Positions 17,289 to 26,362 of a stretch of 64,000 nt of DNA are shown here, piece after piece. The stretch comes from SZUA-37 sp964472525. GTDB taxonomy: Bacteria > Pseudomonadota > Gammaproteobacteria > UBA6429 > Thiohalophilaceae. The notes under the pieces are model-generated. The model had not been told where the DNA came from and searched no databases. It saw only the letters and a program-made list of their open reading frames with translations. The position numbers and the translations under genes were made by a program. The stretch covers positions 1-64,000 of the forward strand of contig CAYYLL010000007.1 in the NCBI GenBank assembly GCA_964472525.1, in the 5' to 3' direction. How positions within the stretch are numbered: the first letter of the stretch is position 1; each line of letters begins with the position of its first letter.

Positions 17289-17909
17289 TTAAGCCGCAAT
17301 TTTCTGCCGCATTCCTTTCACAATCATGTCAATCTCTTCCAGATTTGATTCAATTCTAGCTGAAATATCCACTAATACATCCGTATAGTCTTCTGCCTGC
17401 ATGGCCTCCACTTTTGACAATACAACAAGGTTTTGGCCTATTCTTGTTAAATCATTAATACGTACCAATTCGATACGAATAACCTCTCGCATTTCATCAA
17501 ACAAACTCGCAATACTGTCACTGTCATATTTATAATAATGACGTAAATTAGCAATCAATTTTGAGTTTGACGTTTTTATCATTTGTAATGCTAGTCGCAT
17601 TTTTTTCTTTCGTTTCATAGTTTTGCTGCCATCAGCAATTTTATAAGTCATCGCCGAGCATTTACCGGACAGTATGTGCATACGTTCATCCATTTGGCGA
17701 CTGAATTTACGTAGTTCGGTAGTAACCCGTGTGTATGCCATGGTCTTTGATGATACCCGTCGTGCCATAAACATCGCATTGAGTGCCGTCAAATACACCT
17801 TACCCGCATGTCGGGTAATATCCTTTACATGCTGTTGCAAAGCCATAATTATCTGCAATGGATTGGAATTTGATGTCATAGTCGTTAGTTCCTGATTAAA
17901 GTTATCCAT
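17289..17909 (-). CDS. Soluble helical protein resembling a degenerate MCP signalling hairpin
   Basis: A 206-residue, almost wholly helical protein without membrane segments. Residues 39-73 align without gaps to the MCP tip: Y-L-T-A-L-N-A-M-F-M-A-R-R matches N-L-L-A-L-N-A-A-I-E-A-A-R, and V-T-T-E-L-R-K-F-S matches V-A-D-E-V-R-K-L-A. The highly conserved G-x-G-F-A-V-V-A turn is lost. Its ATG overlaps the upstream cheW by 8 nt, and the ODP gene follows 19 bp later. I read it as a divergent hairpin that may join the array or link ODP to CheA/CheW (inference). No named family recognised. Confidence 0.75.
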   Translation of the reverse strand: MDNFNQELTTMTSNSNPLQIIMALQQHVKDITRHAGKVYLTALNAMFMARRVSSKTMAYTRVTTELRKFSRQMDERMHILSGKCSAMTYKIADGSKTMKRKKKMRLALQMIKTSNSKLIANLRHYYKYDSDSIASLFDEMREVIRIELVRINDLTRIGQNLVVLSKVEAMQAEDYTDVLVDISARIESNLEEIDMIVKGMRQKIAA

Positions 17910-18486
17910 CAGCTTGTTCTCCTGCTGTTATGCCGGAAAGTTCGTTAACTGACAAAACCGTTTTCAGATCGAGTAATTTAACAAAATTATCGTTTTGTAA
18001 TTTACCCATACCTTCTATAAAATCCTGTCGAATATCCAAACCAAATCCAGGTGCAGCTTCAATATTGTCACTGTTTATATCAATAACTTCGTCTACAGCA
18101 TCGACTACAAACCCAAGATCGATTTTTTCATCATCATCTTCCATATCAACAATAATAATACAGGTACGCTTGTTCACCGGTTGCGATTCATAACCCAGGC
18201 GCTTTGCTAAATCGACAACGGGCACCACGTGCCCTCGCAGGTTAATCACACCACGTATATTCGATTGGCTTAACGGTACACGCGTATAACGACCATGTTC
18301 AATAATTTCATTAACGAATTCAATATTTACACCAAACACATTACCTGCAATGTAAAATGTTAGATATTTTTCTAATTTATTATTCTGTTCAAGCCCGTCC
18401 TCCGACACATCAACAGTATGTTGAGCCGATTCCACTAACTGCCCGGCAGAATCAGAACTATTCTGTGTTTCTATTATTTCATTCAT
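17902..18486 (-). CDS. cheW: CheW chemotaxis coupling protein, second copy
   Basis: The CheW domain spans roughly residues 50-185 (L-T-F-Y-I-A-G-N-V-F-G-V-N-I, G-V-I-N-L-R-G-H-V-V-P-V-V-D-L-A-K-R, L-G-F-V-V-D-A-V-D-E-V), behind an acidic N-terminal extension of about 45 residues. The ATG at 18486 has GGAG 6 nt upstream. It lies directly after the two paired MCP genes, whereas the other cheW closes the operon. The two copies share motifs but differ in their tails, so they may serve different receptors. Confidence 0.94.
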   Translation of the reverse strand: MNEIIETQNSSDSAGQLVESAQHTVDVSEDGLEQNNKLEKYLTFYIAGNVFGVNIEFVNEIIEHGRYTRVPLSQSNIRGVINLRGHVVPVVDLAKRLGYESQPVNKRTCIIIVDMEDDDEKIDLGFVVDAVDEVIDINSDNIEAAPGFGLDIRQDFIEGMGKLQNDNFVKLLDLKTVLSVNELSGITAGEQADG

Positions 18487-18531
18487 AGTAATCTCCAATT
18501 CATCCTGTCTTTGCAATATTTGTAATAAAGC

Positions 18532-20544
18532 CTAATCAAAATTTTTAAAATGTTCTTCAGGCAACTCAAGTGATAAATCTTCTGCCAGATTTGAATTACT
18601 TATCCCTGTTCCACCAGAGGCCACAACTGAATGAGAAGCCATATCCTGTTGACCCAATTTGAAAAAACTTACAATGCGCTGCAAATCCTCAGCCTGCGAA
18701 CTCATTTCTTCGGAGGTGGCTGCTAGTTGTTCTGAGGCCGCAGCTCCTTGTTGTGCGGCCTTATCCAGTTGTTCCATTGCAGTGGTAACCTGACCCACCC
18801 CGGCATTTTGTTCTTCCGAAGCCGCCGTAATTTCTTCAACCAGATCGGCTGTCTTTTGTATTTCAGGAACAATCTGGGTAATTAACTCACCCGCATGTTC
18901 AGCTACTTTCACACTATTACCTGCCAGTTCACTAATTTCCTGCGCCGAGGTTTGTGAGCGTTCAGCCAACTTACGTACTTCGTCAGCCACCACTGCAAAC
19001 CCTTTACCATGTTCACCGGCGCGAGCCGCTTCAATCGCAGCATTGAGTGCCAATAAGTTGGTTTTATAAGCAATGTCTTCAATTAAAATAATTTTGTCCG
19101 CAATATTTTTCATTGCTCCCACGGTTTCGCTTACTGCTGCCCCACCTTCGTTGGCACCATCCGAAGCTTTTTGTGAGATACTATTAGTGGCTTTAGCATT
19201 GTCGGCATTTTGTGAAATCGAAGCACTCATTTGTTCCAGTGAAGCACTGGTTTCTTCAATACTCGCGGCCTGTTCACTGGCAGCTTGACTCAGACTTTGT
19301 GAGGTAGCACTGATTTCTCCAGAAGCTGAAGCCATACTAGTAACAGAATTGGAAACATCAATCAGCACACCCTGCATTTTCTCAATAAAACCATTCAATG
19401 CTTTGGCAGTTTGTCCTAACTCGTCCCGACCAAAATCAGACAAGCGATAAGTGAGATCACCATCACCATCCCGTAAATCATCCGCTGCTGCCTTCATGGC
19501 ATTAATCGGTGTTGTAATAATACCTGTAACCCACACCCCTATTCCTATTGCCATAGTAACAATCACGGTGCTGAGAATAATCATAAATGTATCAAGAGCA
19601 GATGCTGCCGCATGAGATGTAGCCGTATCCATCGCCATCAATTTATTCTGGTTAGCAACCATAGCCGTTAAATCTTTCATAATGGCTACAGCACGAGGAG
19701 CCGCTTTAGTCCCTAGCCAATAATTCGCCAGATTCCATTGTTTGCCGCCACGAATGCTAAACATTTTTGCAGGCAAAGTCTTGAATACCGAATAGGCTGT
19801 TGCAAAATTATTAAAGGCTATTTTTTGTGCTGGGTTTAGCAGGTATTTGTTATGCGTTAAATCAGCATAACGTTTAATATTTTTAGACCAGAACTTTTCA
19901 TAACTTTTATGGAATTTTTTATCCCCAGTTAGTAAAAATGCCCGAATATTGGCAAGAGCTAACCCGGCTGTACCACGCACATCAGCCATCATGCCTAATA
20001 GTGCTTTGCGTTCAGGTGTTGCAGGTAGGCCCGCTTCAATATTAATCATGTTAGTAATTTCTTTAACCAATATTGCTGCTTTTGGAGCGGCTTGTTCAAC
20101 AAGAATTTTTGTTGCGGGTGTGTCGGCCATCGTACCACTGATATCTTCAATTTCCTGTTGTGCCAGTCTAAATTGAGAAAGATGATTCTTTATATTTTTC
20201 AATCGTTCAATATTTTTAGGATTAGTCCAATTTTTGGAAAATTTTTCCATAGTAGAGGAGGCTTCATCAATTTCATGCCAGGCTTTACCCCGTTCATTTT
20301 TAAATTTATCCTTACCCAAAATCATCCATCCCCGTAAAGCCGCTAATGAATGATTAATACCGTTTTTCATCTTACTGGATGCCAGTACAGTAGGGGCACG
20401 TAAATTAATAACACGTGTATCAATATCCGTAACCTCAGCTACGTCGATGTAAATCATCACAGACAAAACCACAACCAAACTAGCCACTACCCCAAAACCA
20501 CTGAGTAATTTTTTACCAATTGATAAATTTTTAAACCATTTCAT
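18532..20544 (-). CDS. Methyl-accepting chemotaxis protein, large periplasmic sensor
   Basis: A 670-residue receptor: TM1 about 13-35, a helical periplasmic domain of about 285 residues, TM2 about 319-342, HAMP, then a full MCP signalling domain with the L-A-L-N-A-A-I-E-A-A-R-A-G-E-H-G-K-G-F-A tip. The sensor size would suit a helical bimodular (HBM) domain, but ligand residues cannot be assigned. The C-terminal tail ends E-E-H-F-K-N-F-D, an aromatic-x-x-F tail resembling the CheR-tethering pentapeptide. The signalling half is nearly identical to that of the next gene. AGGAG precedes the ATG. Confidence 0.95.
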   Translation of the reverse strand: MKWFKNLSIGKKLLSGFGVVASLVVVLSVMIYIDVAEVTDIDTRVINLRAPTVLASSKMKNGINHSLAALRGWMILGKDKFKNERGKAWHEIDEASSTMEKFSKNWTNPKNIERLKNIKNHLSQFRLAQQEIEDISGTMADTPATKILVEQAAPKAAILVKEITNMINIEAGLPATPERKALLGMMADVRGTAGLALANIRAFLLTGDKKFHKSYEKFWSKNIKRYADLTHNKYLLNPAQKIAFNNFATAYSVFKTLPAKMFSIRGGKQWNLANYWLGTKAAPRAVAIMKDLTAMVANQNKLMAMDTATSHAAASALDTFMIILSTVIVTMAIGIGVWVTGIITTPINAMKAAADDLRDGDGDLTYRLSDFGRDELGQTAKALNGFIEKMQGVLIDVSNSVTSMASASGEISATSQSLSQAASEQAASIEETSASLEQMSASISQNADNAKATNSISQKASDGANEGGAAVSETVGAMKNIADKIILIEDIAYKTNLLALNAAIEAARAGEHGKGFAVVADEVRKLAERSQTSAQEISELAGNSVKVAEHAGELITQIVPEIQKTADLVEEITAASEEQNAGVGQVTTAMEQLDKAAQQGAAASEQLAATSEEMSSQAEDLQRIVSFFKLGQQDMASHSVVASGGTGISNSNLAEDLSLELPEEHFKNFD

Positions 20545-20613
20545 GACATATCTCCTGTGACTTTCTTTTATGTAAATATATGTATCAATGAAACGTTAGA
20601 AAGACACATAAGC

Positions 20614-22326
20614 TTATTCAAAATTTTTAAAATGTTCTTCAATAACAGTCTCATCCAGATTTTCAGCAAGACTTGAATGACTAGCCATAACGGATACACT
20701 TTTAAAGGCAGGTCGTTCACTCGACTGTTGTTCAGCTGGCTGACTCAATTTGAAAAAACTCACTATGCGTTGCAAATCCTCAGCTTGCGAATTCATTTCT
20801 TCCGAAGTGGCCGCCAGTTGTTCAGAAGCCGCAGCTCCTTGTTGTGCAGCTTTGTCCAATTGTTCCATCGCTACGGTTACCTGTCCTACTCCGACGCTTT
20901 GCTCTTCCGAAGCCGCCGCAATTTCTTCAACCAAATCCGCTGTCTTTTGTATTTCAGGCACAATTTGAGTAATTAATTCACCTGCCCGCTCTGCTACTTT
21001 CACACTGTTTCCGGCCAATTCGCTGATTTCCTGTGCCGATGTTTGTGAGCGTTCGGCCAACTTGCGTACTTCGTCAGCGACCACCGCAAATCCTTTACCA
21101 TGTTCACCGGCACGTGCCGCTTCTATCGCGGCATTCAAAGCCAGTAAATTTGTTTTATAAGCAATGTCTTCAATTAAGATAATTTTATCCGTAATATTTT
21201 TCATTGCTCTCACGGTTTCGTTAACAGCACCACCACCCTCGTTAGCTCGTCCAGATGCTTCTTGAGAAATCGTATTGGTCGCTTTGGCGTTATCAGTATT
21301 TTGTGAAATCGAAGCACTCATTTGTTCCAGTGAGGCACTGGTTTCTTCGATACTGGCCGCTTGTTCGCTAGCCGCTTGTGACAAACTCTGCGATGTCGCA
21401 CTCACTTGTTCAGAGGCTGATGCCACACTGGTAACAGAATTAGAAACATCGATTAATACCCCTTCAATTTTTTTGATAAAATCATTGAGCAATTTCATCA
21501 TCTGACCAACTTCAGAATTACCATAATCTGGTGAGCGGTAAGTGAAATCACCTTTACTCATTTTCTCGACTGTGTATTTCATGCCAATTATCGGCTGTAG
21601 CATACCCCGGATGACAATGAACGCGATGATAGAACCAATAACCAGTGAAGTCGATAGCACAATTAATAATATGGTAATGGCGCTACGCTCATCAATTTCG
21701 GCTCGTGCGGCAGATGCCATGGTGAATTTTTCAAGCTCATCCATTAAAGATTCCAGTTCATTATCGAGTTGACTCTGTTCTTTTTCAATTTTTTCCGCTA
21801 AAACATGGGCTTGATGCATCTTGTTCTGCAGGATTAGCTTAAAAGCCTGCTTGGCATTTTTTTTATAGTTGGTATGTTCTTTTCCTATTTTTTTGAAAGT
21901 ACTCAATATATGCGTAAATTCGTTTTTTCCAGCGTCACCGTCTACCGCTGCACGCGCCACCGCTGCTAGGCGTTCACCCATTTTCAATTCTTCGCTGAGC
22001 ATGTTCGAAAAGGTCTCAAAATTTTCCAGTGAATGTTTAAAGCGAACACTTGCCGAAGATTCTTCGCGCATCTCATAACCAAAACGTAGTGCACGCTCTA
22101 GATAGATCGCCTGTTTAAGTTGATGTGAGGCGATCTGTGTGGCGACATTAGTCAGCGGTATATCAATTTCGGCAATAGAAGTAACCTCATCGCCTATCTT
22201 CCCCATCTTGTTGATAGCAATGAAAGCAGTAATCGCTGTTAAACTAAGTAAAAAAGCCACTAATCCTATAACTAGGGATTTTATAGATAAATTTCTGATT
22301 GATATATTCTGAAAATTAATTTTCAT
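20614..22326 (-). CDS. Methyl-accepting chemotaxis protein, four-helix-type sensor
   Basis: A 570-residue receptor: TM1 about 16-38, a periplasmic helical domain of about 175 residues (four-helix bundle size), TM2 about 215-239, HAMP, and an MCP signalling domain almost identical to the neighbouring receptor. It ends E-E-H-F-K-N-F-E. The pair arose by duplication with replacement or divergence of the sensor half. The gene starts 35 bp after the carbonic anhydrase gene and has a clean AAGGAG site. Confidence 0.95.
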   Translation of the reverse strand: MKINFQNISIRNLSIKSLVIGLVAFLLSLTAITAFIAINKMGKIGDEVTSIAEIDIPLTNVATQIASHQLKQAIYLERALRFGYEMREESSASVRFKHSLENFETFSNMLSEELKMGERLAAVARAAVDGDAGKNEFTHILSTFKKIGKEHTNYKKNAKQAFKLILQNKMHQAHVLAEKIEKEQSQLDNELESLMDELEKFTMASAARAEIDERSAITILLIVLSTSLVIGSIIAFIVIRGMLQPIIGMKYTVEKMSKGDFTYRSPDYGNSEVGQMMKLLNDFIKKIEGVLIDVSNSVTSVASASEQVSATSQSLSQAASEQAASIEETSASLEQMSASISQNTDNAKATNTISQEASGRANEGGGAVNETVRAMKNITDKIILIEDIAYKTNLLALNAAIEAARAGEHGKGFAVVADEVRKLAERSQTSAQEISELAGNSVKVAERAGELITQIVPEIQKTADLVEEIAAASEEQSVGVGQVTVAMEQLDKAAQQGAAASEQLAATSEEMNSQAEDLQRIVSFFKLSQPAEQQSSERPAFKSVSVMASHSSLAENLDETVIEEHFKNFE

Positions 22327-22361
22327 TTTCTATTCTCCTTGAAAAACTAAGACAGTCATAT

Positions 22362-23198
22362 CTAGTTAGCTGTCAGCAGATAACGTTGATTAATCGGCTG
22401 TAGCGGCCGTGCATTTTTATTTATAACCTGAAGGAAAGCAGCAACTTGTTGTTTTGAGATTTCCTGTTTTTCTTTCATCACAAACCAACGAACCCCTTCA
22501 CTGCAAGGTGGTGTTGTTAATGAACCGCGGTAATGATAGTAACTACGTTTATTTGATAACAGATCGTTAACATTCACGCTTACACCATTGATCAGTGTCG
22601 CAGCCTGTGTTGATGTTGGCATGTGCTGCCAGACACGGCTAATAAAAGGATTATCCTGACCATCTTTAAATAATACACTCACGACAGCTAATTGATTTTG
22701 TTTGTTCATATGTACAAAATGTGCTTCTAAGGGATAACGAATACCATCAACTGCATGTTCTGACGGACTATGAAAATGAACTTGTAGAAGGCTATAGGGT
22801 TCGCCACTCACAAGTAAAATACTGTTGTGCTGTATCGCACTCGGCATTGGGTAACGTTTATTATCAATCGTAACAAAATGTTCATCGTTGAGACTGATGT
22901 CACTGTAGTTAAATTGTATGGTGTGGCCGTTATTAAGTATTTGCAACGGTACACTGCGGTAGTCAAACTCCAACTTAAATAATCTTGACGATATCGGCGC
23001 TGTAATATTAATAGGCGACTGATTGACACCTGATTTACAAGTACGATAATCATTAGAGAGACGACCCCAAGAAGCTGGCCCCTCCGAACCCGTATAGCTC
23101 CAGTGGGGTTTACCAATATGTTGCTCACTGCCATATGCCATTATAGATAGGCTCATCATACCGATAAGTATAATAATTGAATGATAGATATTTTTCAT
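22362..23198 (-). CDS. Periplasmic alpha-type carbonic anhydrase
   Basis: A signal peptide of about 23 residues (M-A-Y-G-S-E) precedes a complete alpha-CA domain. Zinc ligands are H141 and H143 (L-L-Q-V-H-F-H-S-P-S-E-H) and H160 (E-A-H-F-V-H). L-T-T-P-P-C-S-E-G-V-R-W holds the active-site threonine and a cysteine that can pair with C54. It interconverts CO2 and bicarbonate in the periplasm. It is embedded in the chemotaxis operon, 71 bp after cheA and 35 bp before an MCP gene, an unusual position that suggests a role in sensing CO2, bicarbonate or pH (inference). Confidence 0.96.
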   Translation of the reverse strand: MKNIYHSIIILIGMMSLSIMAYGSEQHIGKPHWSYTGSEGPASWGRLSNDYRTCKSGVNQSPINITAPISSRLFKLEFDYRSVPLQILNNGHTIQFNYSDISLNDEHFVTIDNKRYPMPSAIQHNSILLVSGEPYSLLQVHFHSPSEHAVDGIRYPLEAHFVHMNKQNQLAVVSVLFKDGQDNPFISRVWQHMPTSTQAATLINGVSVNVNDLLSNKRSYYHYRGSLTTPPCSEGVRWFVMKEKQEISKQQVAAFLQVINKNARPLQPINQRYLLTAN

Positions 23199-23269
23199 TA
23201 GAGTGATACCTTAGTTGTTGTTTTATTAAACTGAATAATCACATCGTTGCCTGATATTAAGTTTATTCG

Positions 23270-25513
23270 TTAATGGATATTGTTTGAGTTATGGGTCGTC
23301 TGCCCGGTGTGATTTGTTTGTTGTACCATGCGTTGTACCAGATTAGGAATATCCAGAATAACAGCCACATCACCTGTACCCAAGATAGTCGCACCACTGA
23401 CACCCCGTAAATTTTGCAAGACCTTACCCATAGGTTTGATCACAGTCTGAAATTCACCAAGTAATTCATCAACAATAATACCGGCTTTATAACCTGCGAA
23501 TTCGACCACCACAATGTTCTGCTGATTATTTCCTTTTACCGTATCTTCAAACATTTCACCTAATTGAATAAAAGGTAAGACTTCACCACGTAGATTAATA
23601 TAACCCTGCTCACTATTAACCGAGGTATCAATATCATCCATCTCAATACATTCAATCACCATATCAAGTGGAATAACATAACAAGACTCGCCCACTCCAA
23701 CCATAAAACCATCGATAATAGCGAGTGTTAACGGTAACCGAATAGCAACCTTTGAACCGGCTCCCGCCTCACTGGTAATGTCAATGGTGCCACGCAATGC
23801 TTCTATGTTTCGTTTAACGACATCCATGCCAACACCACGACCGGATAAATTAGTTACTTTGTCGGCCGTTGAAAATCCAGCTTCAAGTACTAATTTATAA
23901 ATTTCATGATCGGTTAACACTTGTCCATCGGCAATCAGGTTCTTTTCCATAGCCTTGGCTAAAATCTTATCGCGATTAAGCCCACGACCATCATCTTCAA
24001 CTTCAATCACGATACTACCTGACTCATGATAGGCATTTAGTTTTAAGGTTCCTTTTGCCGGCTTATCGGTTAACAAACGTTCCTCATTTGTTTCAATCCC
24101 ATGATCCATTGCATTACGAACTAAATGCATTAATGGATCACCTATTTTTTCTATAACGGTTTTATCTAATTCGGTATCTGCACCATTAATTTCAAGTTGA
24201 ATATTCTTACCTAATTCTTTACTCACATCCCGCACAACACGTTTAAAACGATTAAACGTTTCTCCAATTTGCACCATACGTAATGTCAGTGCGCTGTCTC
24301 TAATATTTTCAACTAAACGAGACATTTGTGACATAGATTCAAGTAGATCTTCATCTGCAAGACGTGTTGCCAGCAAATTCGTTGTTGCACCAGAGATGAC
24401 CAATTCACCGACTAGGTTTATCAAATCATCCAGTTTATCGGCATCAACGCGTAAAACTCTCAAACCACCACCTGATTTTTCTCTGGTCACACCCTGTTTT
24501 TTTACAGCGGCATTAACAACTTCTTTTTGTACTACTTTGTTTTCGACCAGAACCTCACCAAGTTTTGGTTTAACCTCGTTATTAACACCTGATGCTTCAC
24601 CATTCTGAGTAGCTAGGGCTTCATCTAATTCATGTTGAGTAAGCGCACCGCTTGCAACTAAAATTTCACCTATGCGTAAATTCTCATCATCCAGTGCATC
24701 GATAAAACTGGCGTATTCGGATATATTTGCTTGCGGAGGAAGAATATTAATCGTGCTAAGCTCACGTACAAATTCAAAGACCTGTTCAATTTGTTCTTTC
24801 GTGGCATCACTATGAAATTCAATTTCGAATCCCAGATAACAATGTACTGGTTCCAAATCTTCATAACGGGGAAGGTTATCAGTAAGGGTTGTGGTATTAA
24901 TAATTTCACCCATTTTCTGCAAATAACGTAAAAACGATAATGGGTCCATGCCATGCTGTAATACTTCCGGATCAAAACGTATAGAAATATGCCAATTTTC
25001 GGAAGCAACTGGTTTGCCATCGCTCATCTTTTCTACTTGATTATGGCTGTCTGTCGTGGCATTTAATTCATGTAATCCATCGGCCTGTGTTTCATCAACA
25101 GTCGATTCATCTATATTGTCTGTTTCACCTAAATAACGTTGTAATTGTTTAATTAAATTTGCATCTTGCGCCAAGACTTCTTCATCCGGATCTTGTTGCG
25201 TAACCGCCGCAGCCTCAACAAGGACTTCCATATGATCTTTTGCTTGTAATAGCAAAGCAATTAGAGTGCTATCAATTTTTAATTCTCCCTGACGTACATT
25301 ATCGAGTATATTTTCAACAACATGGGTAAAGGTAACAACATAGTCAAAACCAAATATGCCACCCGTACCCTTAATAGTATGTGCCGCACGAAAAATAGCG
25401 TTTACATGAGTATCATCATCAGGATTATCTTCCATCGCAAGCAAAGCTTGCTCCATACTTTCCAGTAATTCCTGTGCTTCCTGAATGAAAATATTGATTG
25501 CACTGTCAGTCAT
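23270..25513 (-). CDS. cheA: CheA chemotaxis histidine kinase
   Basis: A 747-residue kinase: HPt domain with H45 (A-A-H-T-I-K-G-T-G-G), a central linker, dimerisation helices, an HATPase domain (H-L-V-R-N-A-M-D-H-G-I-E, D-D-G-R-G-L, G-R-G-V-G-M-D-V-V) and a CheW-like regulatory domain at the end. Before the dimerisation domain are two copies of an L-G-E-[IV]-L-V-x-x-x-x-[LV] helical repeat (G-E-I-L-V-A-S-G-A-L, then G-E-V-L-V-E-N-K-V-V) that I associate with GspE/MshE N-terminal-type modules. It phosphorylates CheY and CheB. AGGAG precedes the ATG. Confidence 0.97.
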   Translation of the reverse strand: MTDSAINIFIQEAQELLESMEQALLAMEDNPDDDTHVNAIFRAAHTIKGTGGIFGFDYVVTFTHVVENILDNVRQGELKIDSTLIALLLQAKDHMEVLVEAAAVTQQDPDEEVLAQDANLIKQLQRYLGETDNIDESTVDETQADGLHELNATTDSHNQVEKMSDGKPVASENWHISIRFDPEVLQHGMDPLSFLRYLQKMGEIINTTTLTDNLPRYEDLEPVHCYLGFEIEFHSDATKEQIEQVFEFVRELSTINILPPQANISEYASFIDALDDENLRIGEILVASGALTQHELDEALATQNGEASGVNNEVKPKLGEVLVENKVVQKEVVNAAVKKQGVTREKSGGGLRVLRVDADKLDDLINLVGELVISGATTNLLATRLADEDLLESMSQMSRLVENIRDSALTLRMVQIGETFNRFKRVVRDVSKELGKNIQLEINGADTELDKTVIEKIGDPLMHLVRNAMDHGIETNEERLLTDKPAKGTLKLNAYHESGSIVIEVEDDGRGLNRDKILAKAMEKNLIADGQVLTDHEIYKLVLEAGFSTADKVTNLSGRGVGMDVVKRNIEALRGTIDITSEAGAGSKVAIRLPLTLAIIDGFMVGVGESCYVIPLDMVIECIEMDDIDTSVNSEQGYINLRGEVLPFIQLGEMFEDTVKGNNQQNIVVVEFAGYKAGIIVDELLGEFQTVIKPMGKVLQNLRGVSGATILGTGDVAVILDIPNLVQRMVQQTNHTGQTTHNSNNIH

Positions 25514-25576
25514 AATTTCGACTCCTGAATAAGTAAACTATTAATCTGTTCTGTACATCTAGCATATTTTGAATAC

Positions 25577-25897
25577 CTAACTGGCCAATACCATCGGGTC
25601 GCCAAAAAAAGAGCTTAGATTATATAAATCGAAAATTTCTATCACAGCCGGACTATGTGAAATAATTCTCAAATCCCGTTCGGCATGATTAAATTCCTGT
25701 TTAAGTTGCATCAATATTTGAATACAGGCCGTGTCAATTTCAACCACTTCACTCATGTCGATGGTCATTGATTTACATTTTTCAGGATCCGTATACTTGG
25801 CCAGTTTCCCCTTAAGTTCATCGGCTTCATAAATAGTAAGTTCATCACTTAACATCACTTTGCCATGCCCTTTATTTAATCTTTTTTCTTTAAACAT
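25577..25897 (-). CDS. STAS-domain (anti-sigma factor antagonist-like) protein
   Basis: A 106-residue single STAS domain. The usual phosphorylation loop is V-E-I-D-T-A-C-I-Q-I-L, with threonine in the serine/threonine position. Such proteins precede cheA in many F6/F7-like chemosensory operons, but their partner is rarely known. It lies between cheY and cheA with gaps of 39 and 63 bp, in the same direction. No cognate anti-sigma kinase is in the window. Confidence 0.9.
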   Translation of the reverse strand: MFKEKRLNKGHGKVMLSDELTIYEADELKGKLAKYTDPEKCKSMTIDMSEVVEIDTACIQILMQLKQEFNHAERDLRIISHSPAVIEIFDLYNLSSFFGDPMVLAS

Positions 25898-25936
25898 AAA
25901 ACAATCCTTGCCTGGTATTTATTTACAACATATTAA

Positions 25937-26305
25937 TTATGGTGCGATTAATTTAGAAACTGCATCTAACATCTGGTCTGGCTTAAAAGGTTTAACCACC
26001 CAGGCCTTTACTCCGGCTGCTTTGCCTTTTTCTTTCATGTCCGCACCAGCCTCTGTCGTTAGCATAATAATTGGCGTAAATTTATAGGCCGCCATTTTCT
26101 TAACTTCCTGTACCATTTCAAGACCATCCATATTAGGCATATTGACATCACTCACAATCAGATTAATCTTTTTACCATCAAGCTTAGCCAAACCTTCCTT
26201 ACCATCACCGGCTTCAAGTACATCGTAACCTGCCCCCTTAAGTGCGATTGCTACCACTTGTCGCAAAGATGCTGAATCATCGACCACAAGAATTGTTTTT
26301 GCCAT
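25937..26305 (-). CDS. cheY: CheY chemotaxis response regulator
   Basis: A stand-alone receiver domain of 122 residues with D9, D10, the phospho-acceptor D53 in V-S-D-V-N-M-P, T-T in the switch position and K in V-V-K-P-F. It carries the CheA signal to the flagellar motor or another output. The ATG at 26305 has AGGAG 6 nt upstream; 12 extra upstream codons in the open frame are rejected. No cheZ, cheC or cheX gene accompanies it. Confidence 0.96.
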   Translation of the reverse strand: MAKTILVVDDSASLRQVVAIALKGAGYDVLEAGDGKEGLAKLDGKKINLIVSDVNMPNMDGLEMVQEVKKMAAYKFTPIIMLTTEAGADMKEKGKAAGVKAWVVKPFKPDQMLDAVSKLIAP

Positions 26306-26362
26306 GTTGCTCTCCTGCCTTATATATTTAATACTGTACAACCAATTTCTTATAACAATTTT

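Noticed and set aside
24670..25020. Second frame inside cheA
   Set aside because: Same strand, shifted frame, no ribosome site; cheA motifs are complete across it.
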